DNA of 64,000 nucleotides, taken from positions 6,742,252-6,806,251 of the forward strand of contig NC_049979.1 of assembly GCF_000003815.2 (NCBI RefSeq), given 5' to 3'. Positions within the stretch are counted from its first letter, which is position 1, and every line of letters starts with the position of its first letter. Positions 34,814-56,300 of the stretch are shown piece by piece. This DNA is from Branchiostoma floridae (Eukaryota > Chordata > Leptocardii > Amphioxiformes > Branchiostomatidae). Both the position numbers and the translations under genes were made by a program. The notes beneath the pieces are model-generated. The model ran no database searches. It saw only the letters and a list, made by a program, of their open reading frames with translations, and was not told the origin of the DNA.

Positions 34814-37274
34814 TGTAAACTCATTGTGACACAAGCGGATTCTAGCTTTGCATTATTCTATCAGAATTTCCCGAAGCAATGCCAATGAAGGTACATGTAG
34901 TATTTCTTTCAAAGACCACTTTATATAGCTACTAGTCTCCAGGTGTGCTACCTGAGCAGCTTTCAAAATGTATAAAGATTATCTTTGTGGAAATTTAGTT
35001 TTTATCAAAATATTAGTCGTCAAGAATTCTACAAGTTGTGCCATTAGATGCTTTTATTTGCACATTTTTGTTTTATGAGAAAAGGTGGGCTCTGCTTCAA
35101 GTAATTTTGAATGTAATATTACTATTGCTGTATCATAACGCAGACTGCTTCTGCTGACCAGGCCCACCGAGTGTCTTCCACTAGGCTAAAGTGCAGCAGG
35201 GATATGAAGTATATAGAAACCTTTATGTTTTACACTAAGGTGTACCACAAGAAGAAATATGTACTGTGTACATTTGAAAAGCCTATGGTGGAGAATAAAA
35301 ATGAGGTGCAAATTATTCTGTCATTCTTTGTGCGTGTGTCAGCTGGTGTCGTTTACCACATTCCTTGCCAAGGCCAAAACATTCGTGGCCCTTGTCAGGA
35401 ATCTTACGTAGGTGAAACTAGCTGCGCTCTCAGAACCAGGTTTCTAGAGCATAGACGACCCAGCTCAGTTAAAACATCAGAGGTGTCGCAACACATCCAT
35501 ATAGAATCTCCAGGACACTCTGTGGATTTCGACAAGGTGAAGATACTTGATTCCGAACAGGATTACTTTCTCACGGGAGTGAAAGAGGCTATCTACATCA
35601 GAGCCCACCAACCTTCCCGAGACGAGGGCCGATACCGACTGCCTAGCACTTTTGACCCTTTACTGACGTCACACTTCCATTCCGGAAGTGTGACTTAGGT
35701 TTTTGGTCATTACAACTTGAGAAGCATCAGAGGACTGATCGAAAGCTTGTTGGTAAGCGCTTTATTTTGTGCACGGATATAGTGTTAAAATTGTAACATA
35801 ATGTTTACTACCGTCACAGATGAACTTACATTCAATATTTAAGAAATATTAAGTTTTCAGATTTCCTTGGCACATTTCATGCAACAAATCAATATTTAGC
35901 ATGGTCCATGATTAGCAAAGCCCCCATTTTGATTAATTGTGTACGTATTATACAATATAACCACGTATTGTCACTGAAATTTGATGCCCATCGTTTATTT
36001 GTCGGGAGAGTGAAAATTTGTCAACGGGAAGTGTTGCCATTTTTTTTTCAAATTGGGAAAAAAGGACAGAATCCGAGAAGCAAGAAATAAAATTGGTGTG
36101 GCTTTAGCTGCTTTCTTCATGTCCACAGGCTCAGGACATGCTAGAAATAGCCGGAGCCAAACCTCTGCTTGGAGAGTAACGCTAGGTATGAATCAGAAGA
36201 AGGCAACGACCTCCTTCAACCTCGGCATGGAGGGTAGGTTACATTAAGATTTTAAAGTACGTTTTATATTGCTTTTTCGTAAAAGAAGAAAATAACATTT
36301 CCCTAGCAAGAAAATCGAGAGATCCGCCGTTTAGCCTGGTTGCAAGGTTGGAGCAAGTTGTTTAAGCTCATTGGTCGAATGTAGTCGTTGACAGACTCGA
36401 TGTGCCTGGAGACGTGTCCCATCGATATCCAGAGGACTGAGAAGTTGCAGTGTTAAGTTTAGATCCACTTGATGTAATGGCAGCCAGCTTCGAGTTTTAT
36501 TTCCTGTCTTGTTATATTTGACCAGTCGTTAAAGATTATCAAATCGTTATCAAAGACGTAAACATATCACAATCATTGCGCACTAGATGTGATATACACA
36601 AGTGTCGCTTCTATTGGCGGCCAGGGCATTACTATTACCAAGGAGGCTCTTTTCAACCTCCTTGATATTACATAACTATTACACAGGTTCCTCACGCGGT
36701 GCCTAGGGAATTAATTGTTTATACGACCTTATTTTAGGACCAGTGCCAATTTTTATGTTCAGGCCTTGTACACAGCCAAGTGTCAAGTCTACAGTTGACG
36801 TTCCCGCCCACCTTTGTGTTTGCTGTTTTCATGGCCCGTCGACATGCCTGCACCTCTATAGCAACACGTTACGCACAAGGTCTTGAATGAGGTGAACTTC
36901 GGCCCAATGTGTTTTATAGCCCTGTGTACCTACAGCATTGCAGTTTTCGCACAGCGTCTACCACTAAGTGTGCCATGAAGTCTCCATCGATTTAGCATAC
37001 CTGTCCCCATTGATTTAGAATACCTGCCAGTATTACACCCGACATAGGGCCATATACGTATGCGCAACCGTTGCGTTGGACGTTAGATATGCTTTCCAAG
37101 TACGATAAGAGCGGTTTATTGACATTCCGTCGCACCTTATTACTACAATATATTTCCGGGTTCACACAAGCTTAAGGCCACGCACTTCAGTCAGAGTTTG
37201 GGCGTAAATGATTGGACGTACTACTGATATTTAGTACACGCATTCGACGTTTGAACACTACTGTGCCGACTGAG
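34814..37274. other. Intergenic region between GNMT and the two-pore channel
   Basis: GNMT 3' UTR (AATAAA at 35294-35299), the Penelope remnant at 35340-35800, a MITE end at 36149-36173 (CCGGAGCCAAACCTCTGCTT, the family of 5996-6187) and a short foldback at 36638-36664. No other coding exon seen. Confidence 0.55.
35340..35800 (+). mobile_element. 5'-truncated Penelope-like element (GIY-YIG region and 3' end)
   Basis: An open frame (35171-35698) encodes from about 35340 the GIY-YIG nuclease domain typical of Penelope-like retroelements: VVYHIPC, then ESYVGETS, R-T-R-FLEHRR, and downstream SQHIHIESPGH, EAIYIRAHQPS and FDPLLTSH. The reverse transcriptase part is absent. The 3' non-coding tail (GAGGACTGATCGAAAGC ... 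TTAAAATTGTAAC) recurs at 46250-46549. The first 170 bases of the frame look unrelated and may be GNMT 3' sequence. It is a dead copy. Confidence 0.75.
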
Positions 37275-45588
<8,314 letters not shown>

Positions 45589-45592
45589 GTCA

Positions 45593-46090
45593 CACATTGT
45601 TTACATTGGATAGACTGTGTCAAATGTAGACTGTCTTTCCATTCAGTTGTGCAGTGCAAAACTGTGTTTGATACCCCCATCCCGACAATTTGAGAGTCAT
45701 AACAATAGTTTTAATAGTATGTTCTGTGTATGTGATTCAACCAGGGGGAATAAGAGTACACAACCTAGGACCATGTGTGTCCTTACAATGTCAAATACTG
45801 GAGACAAAAGATCCAGGACCAACTGTTGGTGCTTTGACACATTCTCATAGTCAACGTGTGCAAGTAGAACCAGTCCCTGTGGGACATAAATCCTTGTGAA
45901 TGTCAGACTCACAGTAGAATGGTTTTCAAGATGGTTCTTCTGATCTACATGTTATATAGATGATTGTATGTACGTATTTGCAACACTTTCTATGTGCCTA
46001 AGTTAGGCTGAACATTGTTTACATTGGATAGACTGTGTCAAATGTAGAGTTAGTCTTTCCATTTCAGTTGTGCAGTGCAGTTGTGTCTCT
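45593..46090 (+). repeat. Direct repeat pair in the channel gene 3' flank
   Basis: About 75 bases at 45593-45664 (ACATTGTTTACATTGGATAG ... CAGTTGTGCAGTGCA) recur at 46012-46085 with minor changes. This is a local duplication of 3' UTR sequence about 420 bases apart. Confidence 0.75.
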
Positions 46091-46249
46091 TAGACATCCT
46101 CCATCCCGAGTCATAACACAAATATTTACAGGATGTTTGAGTGTTTCTGTGTGTGTGTGTGTGTGTTCAGGACATGGGTAGCTGGGGATCAGAATGAAAA
46201 GGGAAGATACTTGAATGTAAGTTAATCTGTGACGTTGGTCAATATTATG

Positions 46250-46549
46250 TTACAATTTTAAGACCTTACATCCGTACACAAAATAAAGTGCTTACCAACA
46301 AGCTTTCGATAAGTCCTCTGATCCTTATCAATTTAAAATGACCCATGAGACCATTTACATCAGAGCCCACCAACCTTTCCTCGACCGAGACAGGGGCTGA
46401 TACCGACTGCCCAGCACCTTTGACCCTTTGCTGACGTCACACTTCCATTCCGGATGTGTGATGTAGGCTTTGGGTCATTTCAACTTGATAAGGATCAGAG
46501 GACTGATCGCTTTATTTTGAGTGCGGATATAAGGTCTTAAAATTGTAAC
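46250..46549. mobile_element. Penelope-like 3' fragment in inverted-arm arrangement
   Basis: The segment at about 46347-46470 is a copy of the Penelope C-terminal coding end (IYIRAHQPF and FDPLLTSHFHSG on +). It is bracketed by the element's 3' tail in both orientations: inverted at 46250-46346 and direct at 46471-46549. The direct arm lacks about 16 bases (AAAGCTTGTTGGTAAG) present in the inverted arm and in the copy near 35750. Confidence 0.7.
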
Positions 46550-47357
46550 GAAAAGGGAAGATGATACAATTCCCAGCCACCCATTCCATAATGGAACAAA
46601 CCTTATTTGTGATGAAGTGACTGTTGTACATGTATCTGGCTGTATCTGGCTCAACTAGACTGGTGCAACTATGACAAGCAAAACCTTTTCATGTCATGTT
46701 AAGAAAGTTTATTACAAGAAGACCCTCAAAGTGAACAACTTATCTAATCAGTGTCTGTACAAATACCTCCCTGCTACTATTTTCTACATTTGCCTGCAAT
46801 GTACAATTATGCTCCCTTTACCATTGATAACGTTGGATTATATCATTCTAAGACTTACACATCACGACATGTGCAGGTAGTCAGTAATTGCAACAATTTC
46901 TAGCACACAGGATACAGTCTGATCTACACAACCAACCATGCGAATCAGTTTGTAAACAATGGTTTCAAAACGACAAAAATGGCATCACAAGTAGTATAGA
47001 AAAAGACAATCTAACATGGGATAATCCTACATCTATCCATTTTAAGTTCATCTTTGCTTTGAAAGCTAACAGTTTGCTGTTCATCCTGCAACAGGATTTG
47101 GCAGCGATAGATCCGTAACTCGAGGGCTCTAAACAATCACCAAATTGTTCCATAGCTTTGCTCTAGCTGTAATTTCACCATTTCAGATTAAAAGGCCACA
47201 ATCCTATAACATACTGAGAAGCATTTGTCTGTTCCTGTTCCCACCATCTTAAGCCTTTACCTGAAGGCATTAGATTACTTTAACGGCTCCTATGGAGTCA
47301 CCTGTACAACAGAGTCACCACCAAGTTGTATGTACATGCATGCACGCCCTCCTAACA

Positions 47358-50300
47358 TTACTGAGAGGCTGGTGGATAGTACTGCTGGCCGTATCCCCAC
47401 TGCCCGTAGTTGTACTGGTTAGCCTGGAACAAAACAAACAACAACGATTACCTCCTGTCCATTCCTTACAGTCCGGAAGGGAAGATGAAATAGCTGGTCA
47501 GAATTTTGATAAAATGTTGGGAAAGCTGTAGGTCCGAGCTCACGTAATGGGAAGGGAACCACAGTATAACAGTGTCACCTGTACCTACGGCTCTAGTAAT
47601 TTCCGAAGCTGAACTGAAACACAGAAAGAGGGAGTGAACAGTGTGTGTGAAAACTGTCGCAAGAAGGACAGACGGAAACTGATCATTTTAGCAGGAATGA
47701 CAACATCCACAGGAGCTTGCTCCAAGCACTATGGGGCATGAAAAGCAGCTGTTCTCTTTCTTGGGGAGAGAACATCTTTTATGGTTAAAGTACTCCAATC
47801 TCAAGTTTTCTGCAACTAGTGCAACGAAATGTTTGGCAAGGACAAGATATTAGAATGTTGGTACAGCCACTTTTCATGCCCCAGAGTTCAGAGGCATAAT
47901 CTTTCTGACCAGTTTACTCACTGAGGGCTGGTTGTATCCACTGGACCAGTTGTAGTTGTATGACGGAGGCGGGGCAGTGTTGGGGTCCGGTGGCGGCATG
48001 GAGTTAGGAGCGGGTGCCGGGGGTGGCATTGTCATGGGAGGAGGCATGGCCATCGTGCCATTCTCCTCCAACTTGTGCTTCTTCTCCGCAGGTACCAAAT
48101 CATCCCTGAACAATGGGGGGGAAAATAGTAAGTCTCTTACAAACTTGTTAGTGGCGTTAGTGTGGCGCAACTGGTAGAGCATTTGGCTCAGAATCGAAAG
48201 GTCCGGAGTTCGATACCCACCATGCCCCAATGCCCCTTGAGAAATGCACTAAGTACGACTTTCCCTTACGGTAGAGTGACGCCCACCGAGTTTCATTGGC
48301 TAATCTAAAATTTAAAAGACCTTACACTCTTGAGGCGCTTAACGTCGATAAATGTGTTCTTATTGCACTCGTGTTTCTAACAAGAAACTTGTGATGCAGA
48401 TATCTCTTTATTAGCTGTAGAAGTTCTGTTTCCTCACCCTGTTCCCTCCTGTGATCTTTTCTTTCCACCACTGTGGGTCTTCACAAGTTTCTGGTGTTCT
48501 TCATAAACAGTCATCAATCTGTAAAAATAGAACAGTTTGTTTGCATTCTTACTTAAATTTCTGGTATATTAATCAAAATTGAACACATGCACACTCACAA
48601 CACTGAGGTAAAGAAATTGTTATTCAAGCATCATGCTGCATGTTCATGTCCATGACTGCATGTTCACTGCACTAGTCCATGTCTACAATGTTACAACTGG
48701 ACAAGCTTGGTCTATGTAAAAAGTCTCATGAAATACAAAACAATTTCATCTCTTGTTGAAAAGGGTCATCAGTCACGCATGAATACAGTTACTACAATAT
48801 CCTTCAAATTTGGAGGTATGTCTCTATGCCTTTAAAAAACAGTCACTGTCTGAAGAATATTGTAATACAGTGGAAGCCAGTTAATTGCACGTCGGGTAAA
48901 CGCACACTTCGGTCAATTGCACGGAATCCCAAAACCCCGTGGTGGTGCGGTCCAACAGCATAACTTCGCATTATCGCACACGCCGGATAATTGCACGGTA
49001 TTCGCTGGCAAATTGGGTGTGCAATTAAGCGGCTTCCACTGTAACCCAATTCTATCTTTGTAGCTATTCCCAGGATATTTGTATATTTTATGGCATATTC
49101 TATGGCTCCTGGTCCTTATTTCTATTGTTATTATCAGGTCAAACAATGTTGCTACATCGAGAGATCTTTGAAATCCCTGTAAATTGTAACTTGGACACAT
49201 GTTAAGCTTTCACACATTGGCGTAGGTTTTCAGGGCCGTGAAAAGCATAAGCACTCACAACGAGGTAGAACCAACTCACCTCTCCACATTGGACCCAAAG
49301 TCCTCCAGAAACTCCACCTTCCTCTGTGAGAAGGTGAGCTTGGCGTCTGCGCCGAGCTGGCTGGCCATGGCCAGGTCAAAGCACTGCAGGACCCTGTCCT
49401 CGTCCGGACGCACGCCCTGCTGGAACTCAAGGTCCAACAGCTGCAGGTACAGCTTGGCATTTTCCTAAGACAGGGGAGAATAATTCTGGTGAAGAGTGTC
49501 TGTATCTATCAACTTGTCCAAAAGAAGATACCTCTCAGACAGGGCTGTCTCCATCTTAAAAATTTTTTCTGTCCGACTCATTGGGAGCCCATGTCGTTGA
49601 CTTTCCTGGTAAAACATGTCATTTTAAGCTTGTGAAAGTACATTTTCAACTGTTTCGAGTCATTTTTGGGATGGATAGGGTAAAATTATTTTCCATCCCA
49701 ACAAGCAAATTTCCATCCCAGGACGAAAGGATATGTCCTGAAGACAGCTCTGGTCTCAGACAAGTCCTTTGCTGTGAATCTTTACTGAGAAACTGTAGGT
49801 GAGGATTATATAAGTAGTCCACACTTTCAGTGGAGAACTCCCATGACCTCATCCTGATTTTGCTGTCCGCACCGTACAACCACCAGCACTCCAACAGACA
49901 CAGAGACCGGCCGGCTTAATTAGTGCGGCATTACAGACTACTGTTCTTTACCATATACTGTACTAGTACAATCTATTTCACTATGTGTCCTCTCCTGCAT
50001 GCAACATTGTAACAGTTCCTTTCCTTTCTAGAACTGTCTCTGAGGGTTACAAGAGGAATAGTCGGGATACTACCTAAAGCTATGGGATTTTCCACGTGTA
50101 CAGATTGTACATATGATGTAAATTTGTAACCATTATTGCTTCTAAGCTAATGCTAGTGATTTTATATGTAACATGTATTCTTCTCTCCCAGGGTTAGCTC
50201 TTGGCTAAATGGGCAGCCCTGGCTGTTTGTAAACTGCTGAACAAATAAATAAATAATTGGGATACACAAGCTTTATCTTTTCCCTGCTGTATAACCCTGT

Positions 50301-53300
50301 CATCACTACAAAGCTGGTGCTAAAAGACTACTTCAGCAGGAAGAACAGATAAGGCTTTATTGCAAGTCTTACAGATAGTTTGCACAATAAAAGAAGTACC
50401 TACATCGTCTGGGGAACTTACCTTGTCCTTTTCTATGGCCTCCTTCAGAACAGTTTTGGCACCTTCAGTGTCAGCCTTTGTCTGGAGGAGTCAGAAGAAC
50501 GAAATTAATTTTCGGCCAACTGAATAACACAAGTACAGATACTGTAATGAGCTTGTAGTTTTGTAGCAATTAGGTCCTTATCCAAACTGTAAGCTGATCT
50601 AATATTACGTCTGTCTCCCCAAATTGTATGTTACAGAAGATTGTTTGGAACTGTGGAACATACAGTCTAATTTTTTTCTACCATAGCAATTTTTTTCGTC
50701 ACTTGACCAAGACGAGAGTCATGGAGTGACTTTTTCTGATCTCTAATCAATACAAGTTTCCATAACTAAGAATCAAGTTGCTCTATCCCCTGTCTACCCA
50801 CCTTGGCCAGGAACCTTGCCAGTTTGAGAGAAAAGAAGGAGGCAGTGTTGGTGTCCTTGGCATTTTCCACTGCTTCCTGGAATATTCTCTCGGCGTTGAC
50901 CAGGTTTCCTGTCCTCCTCTCCAGGCTGACCCTGCGCAGAGTCACCATGGCCAGGCCTGGTACGGCCTCCTCCAGGGTCTTCAGGATGTCTCGCGCTGCA
51001 TCCAGGTTACCTGCAGACACAATGACCTTACATGTTAACTTCAGTGTTCCTGAGAAAAATATTCTCTTGTATCCAAAACCCTTGATATTTATTACTGCTA
51101 CCAGAGATTTATGTTCAATTTTGTCATGTGCTAAACACATTTTTCCTTCTTCTCTTTGCTTCCGAGCTCCAGGCCACTTAACAATGTTGGTTGCAATGCC
51201 GAAAAGTGCTCTCATTGGCCTACACTGAGGTGTTCTGTGCTTGGTGTAAGATACAGAGTACCATTTCTGTTTATGCCACCTTGCATGAGGATTATGATTT
51301 TAATATAAGACATTATAATAGTTCTTGCACAGATCTTGGAACTATATGAAGGGAATAGGGTAAAACAGGGAGGTGGGGTGTCCAATATGGTTCCCATCAA
51401 TCAATCCCAACACAGAAGCAGTTTTGAACCTTTTCAAAAGTTTGCCTACCATGCTGCTCCTCAAAGGCAGCCCAGTTGAGGTGGATGTTGGGCTTCCTGG
51501 GCAGGTGGATGGTGCAGGCTCTGCGGTACACGTTCCTGGCACCCTCCACACTGTGACTCTCCAGGTACTTGGCATACTGTGGCAACAGCAACAATGGATC
51601 GATTGAAACCAATATCATGATGCTTCTTGTTTGTTTGTTTGAAACTTTGTTTATTCATGAAAGCTCAAGTCTGCCTGCAAGCCGTTTTTCATTGAGGTCA
51701 TGAGGGAAGAGGCAAGGGTCAGACAAAGTATATAACAGAGATACAGAGATAACCTGGTGTGGGTAACATTCAAAATTTCCTGCACCAGACAAACTTTACC
51801 TGCACCACTTTGAATTTAGAACTCTGGATCAAACTAAAATTGTTCAGGAAGACAGGAACCATTGCTATTTTTTTCTTTTATACTTTATGAGTAGTAACAT
51901 TTAGTGCTACTAATAACAATTCATATACATCTACATCATAAGACACTTATGTATAAAACCCAGTAGATAGACCAATGCAGGTTAGGTGCAGGTAGAGATC
52001 AGAAATACCTGCAGCAACCTGCATGCATATGCAAGTGTAGGAGCATGTGGATTTGTACTAGCTTCATGTACTATACATGTACTATGATGTAGGAGTATGT
52101 GGATTTGTACTAGCTTCACTGACTGGTACCACCTGCCATGAGACCTTACCTTGAGCCAAAAGTCTTCATACAGGGCGCAGGCGATCATGCACCTCTCAAA
52201 CAGCACCACCATGCGCTCGTGGCTCCCCTGTTCCATCTCGAAATCCAGGTACTCCTTCCAGTTCTTCAGCTGTACCCTCTCCAGTGGCTTCACATGGAAG
52301 TATGGCCTCTTGATCTGTGGGGGGACAAACAGGCAAGGAATTAGAGCAACCCCACTTCTTTATGCCTGAGCTTACAGCTGAAACAGTAAAAATGGTATAC
52401 CCGATTGCTTGATAATTCATTTATTCTTGACTTTTGATGACCTGTGATGAAATAGTGAGACTTCCTGGGTCAGCAAAATAAAATTTTTCATGACTCACAA
52501 CCAGCCCTCATTCTCTTGTGCCAACTGGCACCTGCTACTCCCAACTCAACCCCTCACCCCAATGTTATATTTCTGGCAAGCAAAACAACTTGAACTTTAC
52601 ATTGGCACAAGGCAAAAAAATCAACAATCTCACCACCACACTTCATACTAAGCCTTACTTGTACTTTTTTTCAACACATAACAAAAACTAAACCAGGCAA
52701 CCTCACTTTTTTACCACACAGACAACTTCTTCTGATTCATGATAGTTACCAAAACAGCTATTCCCCCCACATCAATATTTCAAACCACACACAAGAAGTG
52801 CACACATAGCTAAAGGCCAGACAATCCCCAAAGGACAGAAACTCAATAAAATCCCACACTACATAGCAAATCATACCCAGAAATTACACTTGTGATTTGT
52901 CATAATTAACTACCCCATTATTTTACCTACCCCACATGCTATGTCTATAAGTTAAGACATCCCAAATCTCACAATGAAGTCAATTATTATGTCAGCATCT
53001 ACAATTCATTGCTTGTCAACATGAATAAATGTAAGTGCAGGCAGTGGAAAGTAGGATAAGACCAGATGAACTTTCCTACATACATGCTATGCAGTAATGG
53101 GACTTCACATCTCATATGAGAGACTTTTTGGACCAAATGGGAGCGTACCACTGTAGAATTGAAGACAAACCTTCTGTATCCAGGGACATATAAAAATCCA
53201 CTTTCAAGCCGTGAATTATTCAATACATGGTGACCAGGCTTTTAGCTAGGATTTCATCACAGGGTGTCCAGTTTTCTAGCTGTTTGGCAAGCACTGCAGA

Positions 53301-56300
53301 TCCGAATATTGTAGGGGGTCTGGGGACATCCTCACAAAAGAAAGAAAACTTTGAAATTCATAACTCTCTAAAACACAATTTCTAGCATTTTGAGGTGCAA
53401 ATTTGGGGAAATAAAGCTGAATTTGACTGTCAGACTGGCCACATGTGACCTGTGGCATCCATGGTCAATCAGAATTTCATGCTTGTCAGAGGATGTGCTC
53501 CCCAGTGTAAGGGCGGCTTCAGGGCATCTTAAAAGTAGGGCGTCCATTTTCAATTATTTCTAGAACAGGGCGCACAAAAGACGCCCTGACGCCTGCCTGG
53601 CTTAAATGCTGATGTGGACTCACCCCTTCCTCGTAGGTCCACCGCTTGCTGACCTCAGCTTCCGTGGTGCTGTAGATGGCTCTCCTGGTGGAGATGAGCT
53701 TATCCCTGATGGCCAGAGTTTCTGCATCAGGCTGCCGAGAACACAACCATCAGTACCACACAAACAATCAACTTCTCATAGCCAACGTAGAACATAACTT
53801 GAAAGTTCATCTGTGTTGGTAGAAGTCATTATTGGACTAGTTATAGTTAAACTGTAATATCCAACACAAAAATAGGTCTGACCCAAATTTTCGACTTGAC
53901 AAAGACTGGTGCTGTTCAGTCGAAAATTTGGGTGGGTCCAATTTTTGTGCTGGATATTACAGTTTAAATAGTCCAATAACATAGAACATAGTTGAAGCTG
54001 GGCATTATTACATCACTCAGTCATGTATTTGGCTTTTCCATGTTGTGAAAATGACATGAAATCTCAAATGTACTGAATGAATTTACAGGTATGGCCACAG
54101 GTGGACATATCCACTCCCATATGAGTGATGCAAAATCAAATCATATTCACTTTGGCGAGGGTAAGGAACTTCAAGAATATTCAACCTTCTGAACAGATGC
54201 AATCGTGTGACAACTGTAGTGCTGTTTGTTTGAAATATAAAAAGGATATGTATGCAACAAATGGTTTGATGCAGTATAACAATGTGACGACAGGACAGGC
54301 AAACAAAGGAAAAGCAAAACCACACAAAAATCACAGCAAAGACAGCCCGCAACAAAAGGCTTGGTCATGTAATTGCAATACCTGGGACATACAGTCTACA
54401 AAAGGTGGAACAACAGACTTGGGTTTGGTGCAGATCTATGGAAACAAACATACACATCTGTAGCATTCTAACATGTCTGGGCTTTCTCTGCTGGTTTTTA
54501 TTTTACAAAACTGATTTGTTACACAATTCACCAGTTATGCAAAACAAACAAGACAACTATCACCATGATAGGGGCACAAGACACAATACTTATCAAAAAT
54601 ATTAAGTGGAGGTGACATTCCCTTCAGCATGGCTCGAAATTCATTTCTGGGAATAGGTGCACTGGTGCACCCAATTGCAACCTAGAAAATTGGGTGCACC
54701 AAAATATTTTTGGGTGCACCACATAAACTAAAGTAGAATCTCGGAATATCCTAATTGCAACCCTACTAAATTAGTAATCTGAACAGAGCTCTTCAGAAAT
54801 TGGAAGTACTATGACAGTCATTTTATTATCTTTCTAACACATAGATGTCAAGAATATAGTGTTTACTTAGTATACTGACATCTTAACATACATAAGCCTG
54901 TGAAAATATTTGGGTGCACCCTGTGCACCCACAGAAAAAAATTGGGTGCACAGCTCCAATTTTGGGTGCACCTGGGTGCACAAAACCCCAGTAATTCGAG
55001 CCCTGCTTCAGGTAAGAACAAACTTTTTTCTGGTAATCATTTGATGGCTACTAACAACATTGCCATGATTGGTTTATGTTTGCCAGCCCATGGTCCAACT
55101 GGCAGTGTTTGTCCAATTGTAAAGTTCCAGTGAGCCTGCCCATGATTAGAGTTGCCTGAGTCAATAGGACATGGCATGTCTGCTCAGAGTACTCTGGAAT
55201 GGGGAGTAAAAAAAAATAAGCAGACAGTAGTCACCTTATCTGCAGAAGCTGTTACACCAGGAGGAGGCACCACACCAGGAGGGCCGTCATCCGGCTCGGC
55301 TCCAGGGATCTCTGGCTCGATTCCCGGGGTGTTGGCCAGGACATCTGTCCGTAGCTGCAGAAACTCGTCCAATGGGAGGATGTCCTTTGGCAGGTTGGTG
55401 TTCACGTGATCCTTAAATCTGGTTAAAGGAAGGTTAGAGTTATTAGAGGAATACAGAATTTAGAAGAAAAAAAAAACAAATCCCAACAAGGGATATCCAC
55501 AGGGCCTATCCAACAATACATTTGAGAACATTTCTGTGGCTGAATAAATGTCAACTGAATACGAATGTAGATGTTTTGGGGGAAATGGATTTTGACAGAA
55601 CTGGACTAACAGCTGAAACCTGGGGACACCCCTTGTTCATTAACCTGTGACAAACCTTGACTTGCTGTCTCCAATCTTCAAATGTATCAGGGTGTAAAGT
55701 GGAAACAAAACAAAAGGAACATCTGAGATGATCAGGAAAATTTCAGGATCAACTTTGATGGGTGTTAGGGAAAGCAAAGGATTCAGGAAATCAGATGAAA
55801 TACACAGGCTGGTACATACTGGTGACTTCTAACCCATTAAGAACCAGCAGTTCCTGAGGGAACCTCTGACCAGGGTGGGACACACATCGCATTTCACCCT
55901 CAACATTTTGCTTTACCCTGTAAAGAATTTGGAGCAGGCAGTGCCAGTTAGAGAGAGGCCAAACTCAACTCAATCTCAATGAATTCCACAGCAACTGAAG
56001 ATAAGCTTTCACAAAACCCAGAATTGAACACAGCAAAATGAAAGTTGAGTTTACAATACTCAGTCAGATTAAAGATCATTTCAATGCTAAGAAGTCAAAT
56101 CCTCTTGAGTAGTTTAACATGTTAAACTACCCAGATAGACTGATTACGTGTTCACTGTTAAAACTATTTTGACTTGAAGTGATTCAACATCAAGGGACCA
56201 AAATAGCACAAGAGATACAGGGGTCATGGACACGTGGAGGCAAAATATAGTCAACCATGTACAGCTACTGCCAACCAGAGGTTTGTAGGTTGTTGTTCTA

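Larger units (their letters stand above)
45589..47357. other. Convergent region between the channel gene and PRPF39
   Basis: 3' UTRs of two convergent genes. It holds the 75-base direct repeat pair and the inverted Penelope fragment, which carries AATAAA on the + strand (46282-46287) and on the minus strand (46511-46516). Short open frames at 46671-46880 and 46888-47118 show no recognisable features. Confidence 0.5.

Noticed and set aside
35171-35340. N-terminal part of the Penelope open frame as element coding sequence
   Set aside because: This stretch does not look like Penelope protein and includes a likely GNMT polyadenylation signal. Only the part from about 35340 is supported.
48151-48299. 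tRNA gene
   Set aside because: A- and B-box-like sequences are present, but the cloverleaf arms do not pair well and related copies exist elsewhere. It is a SINE.
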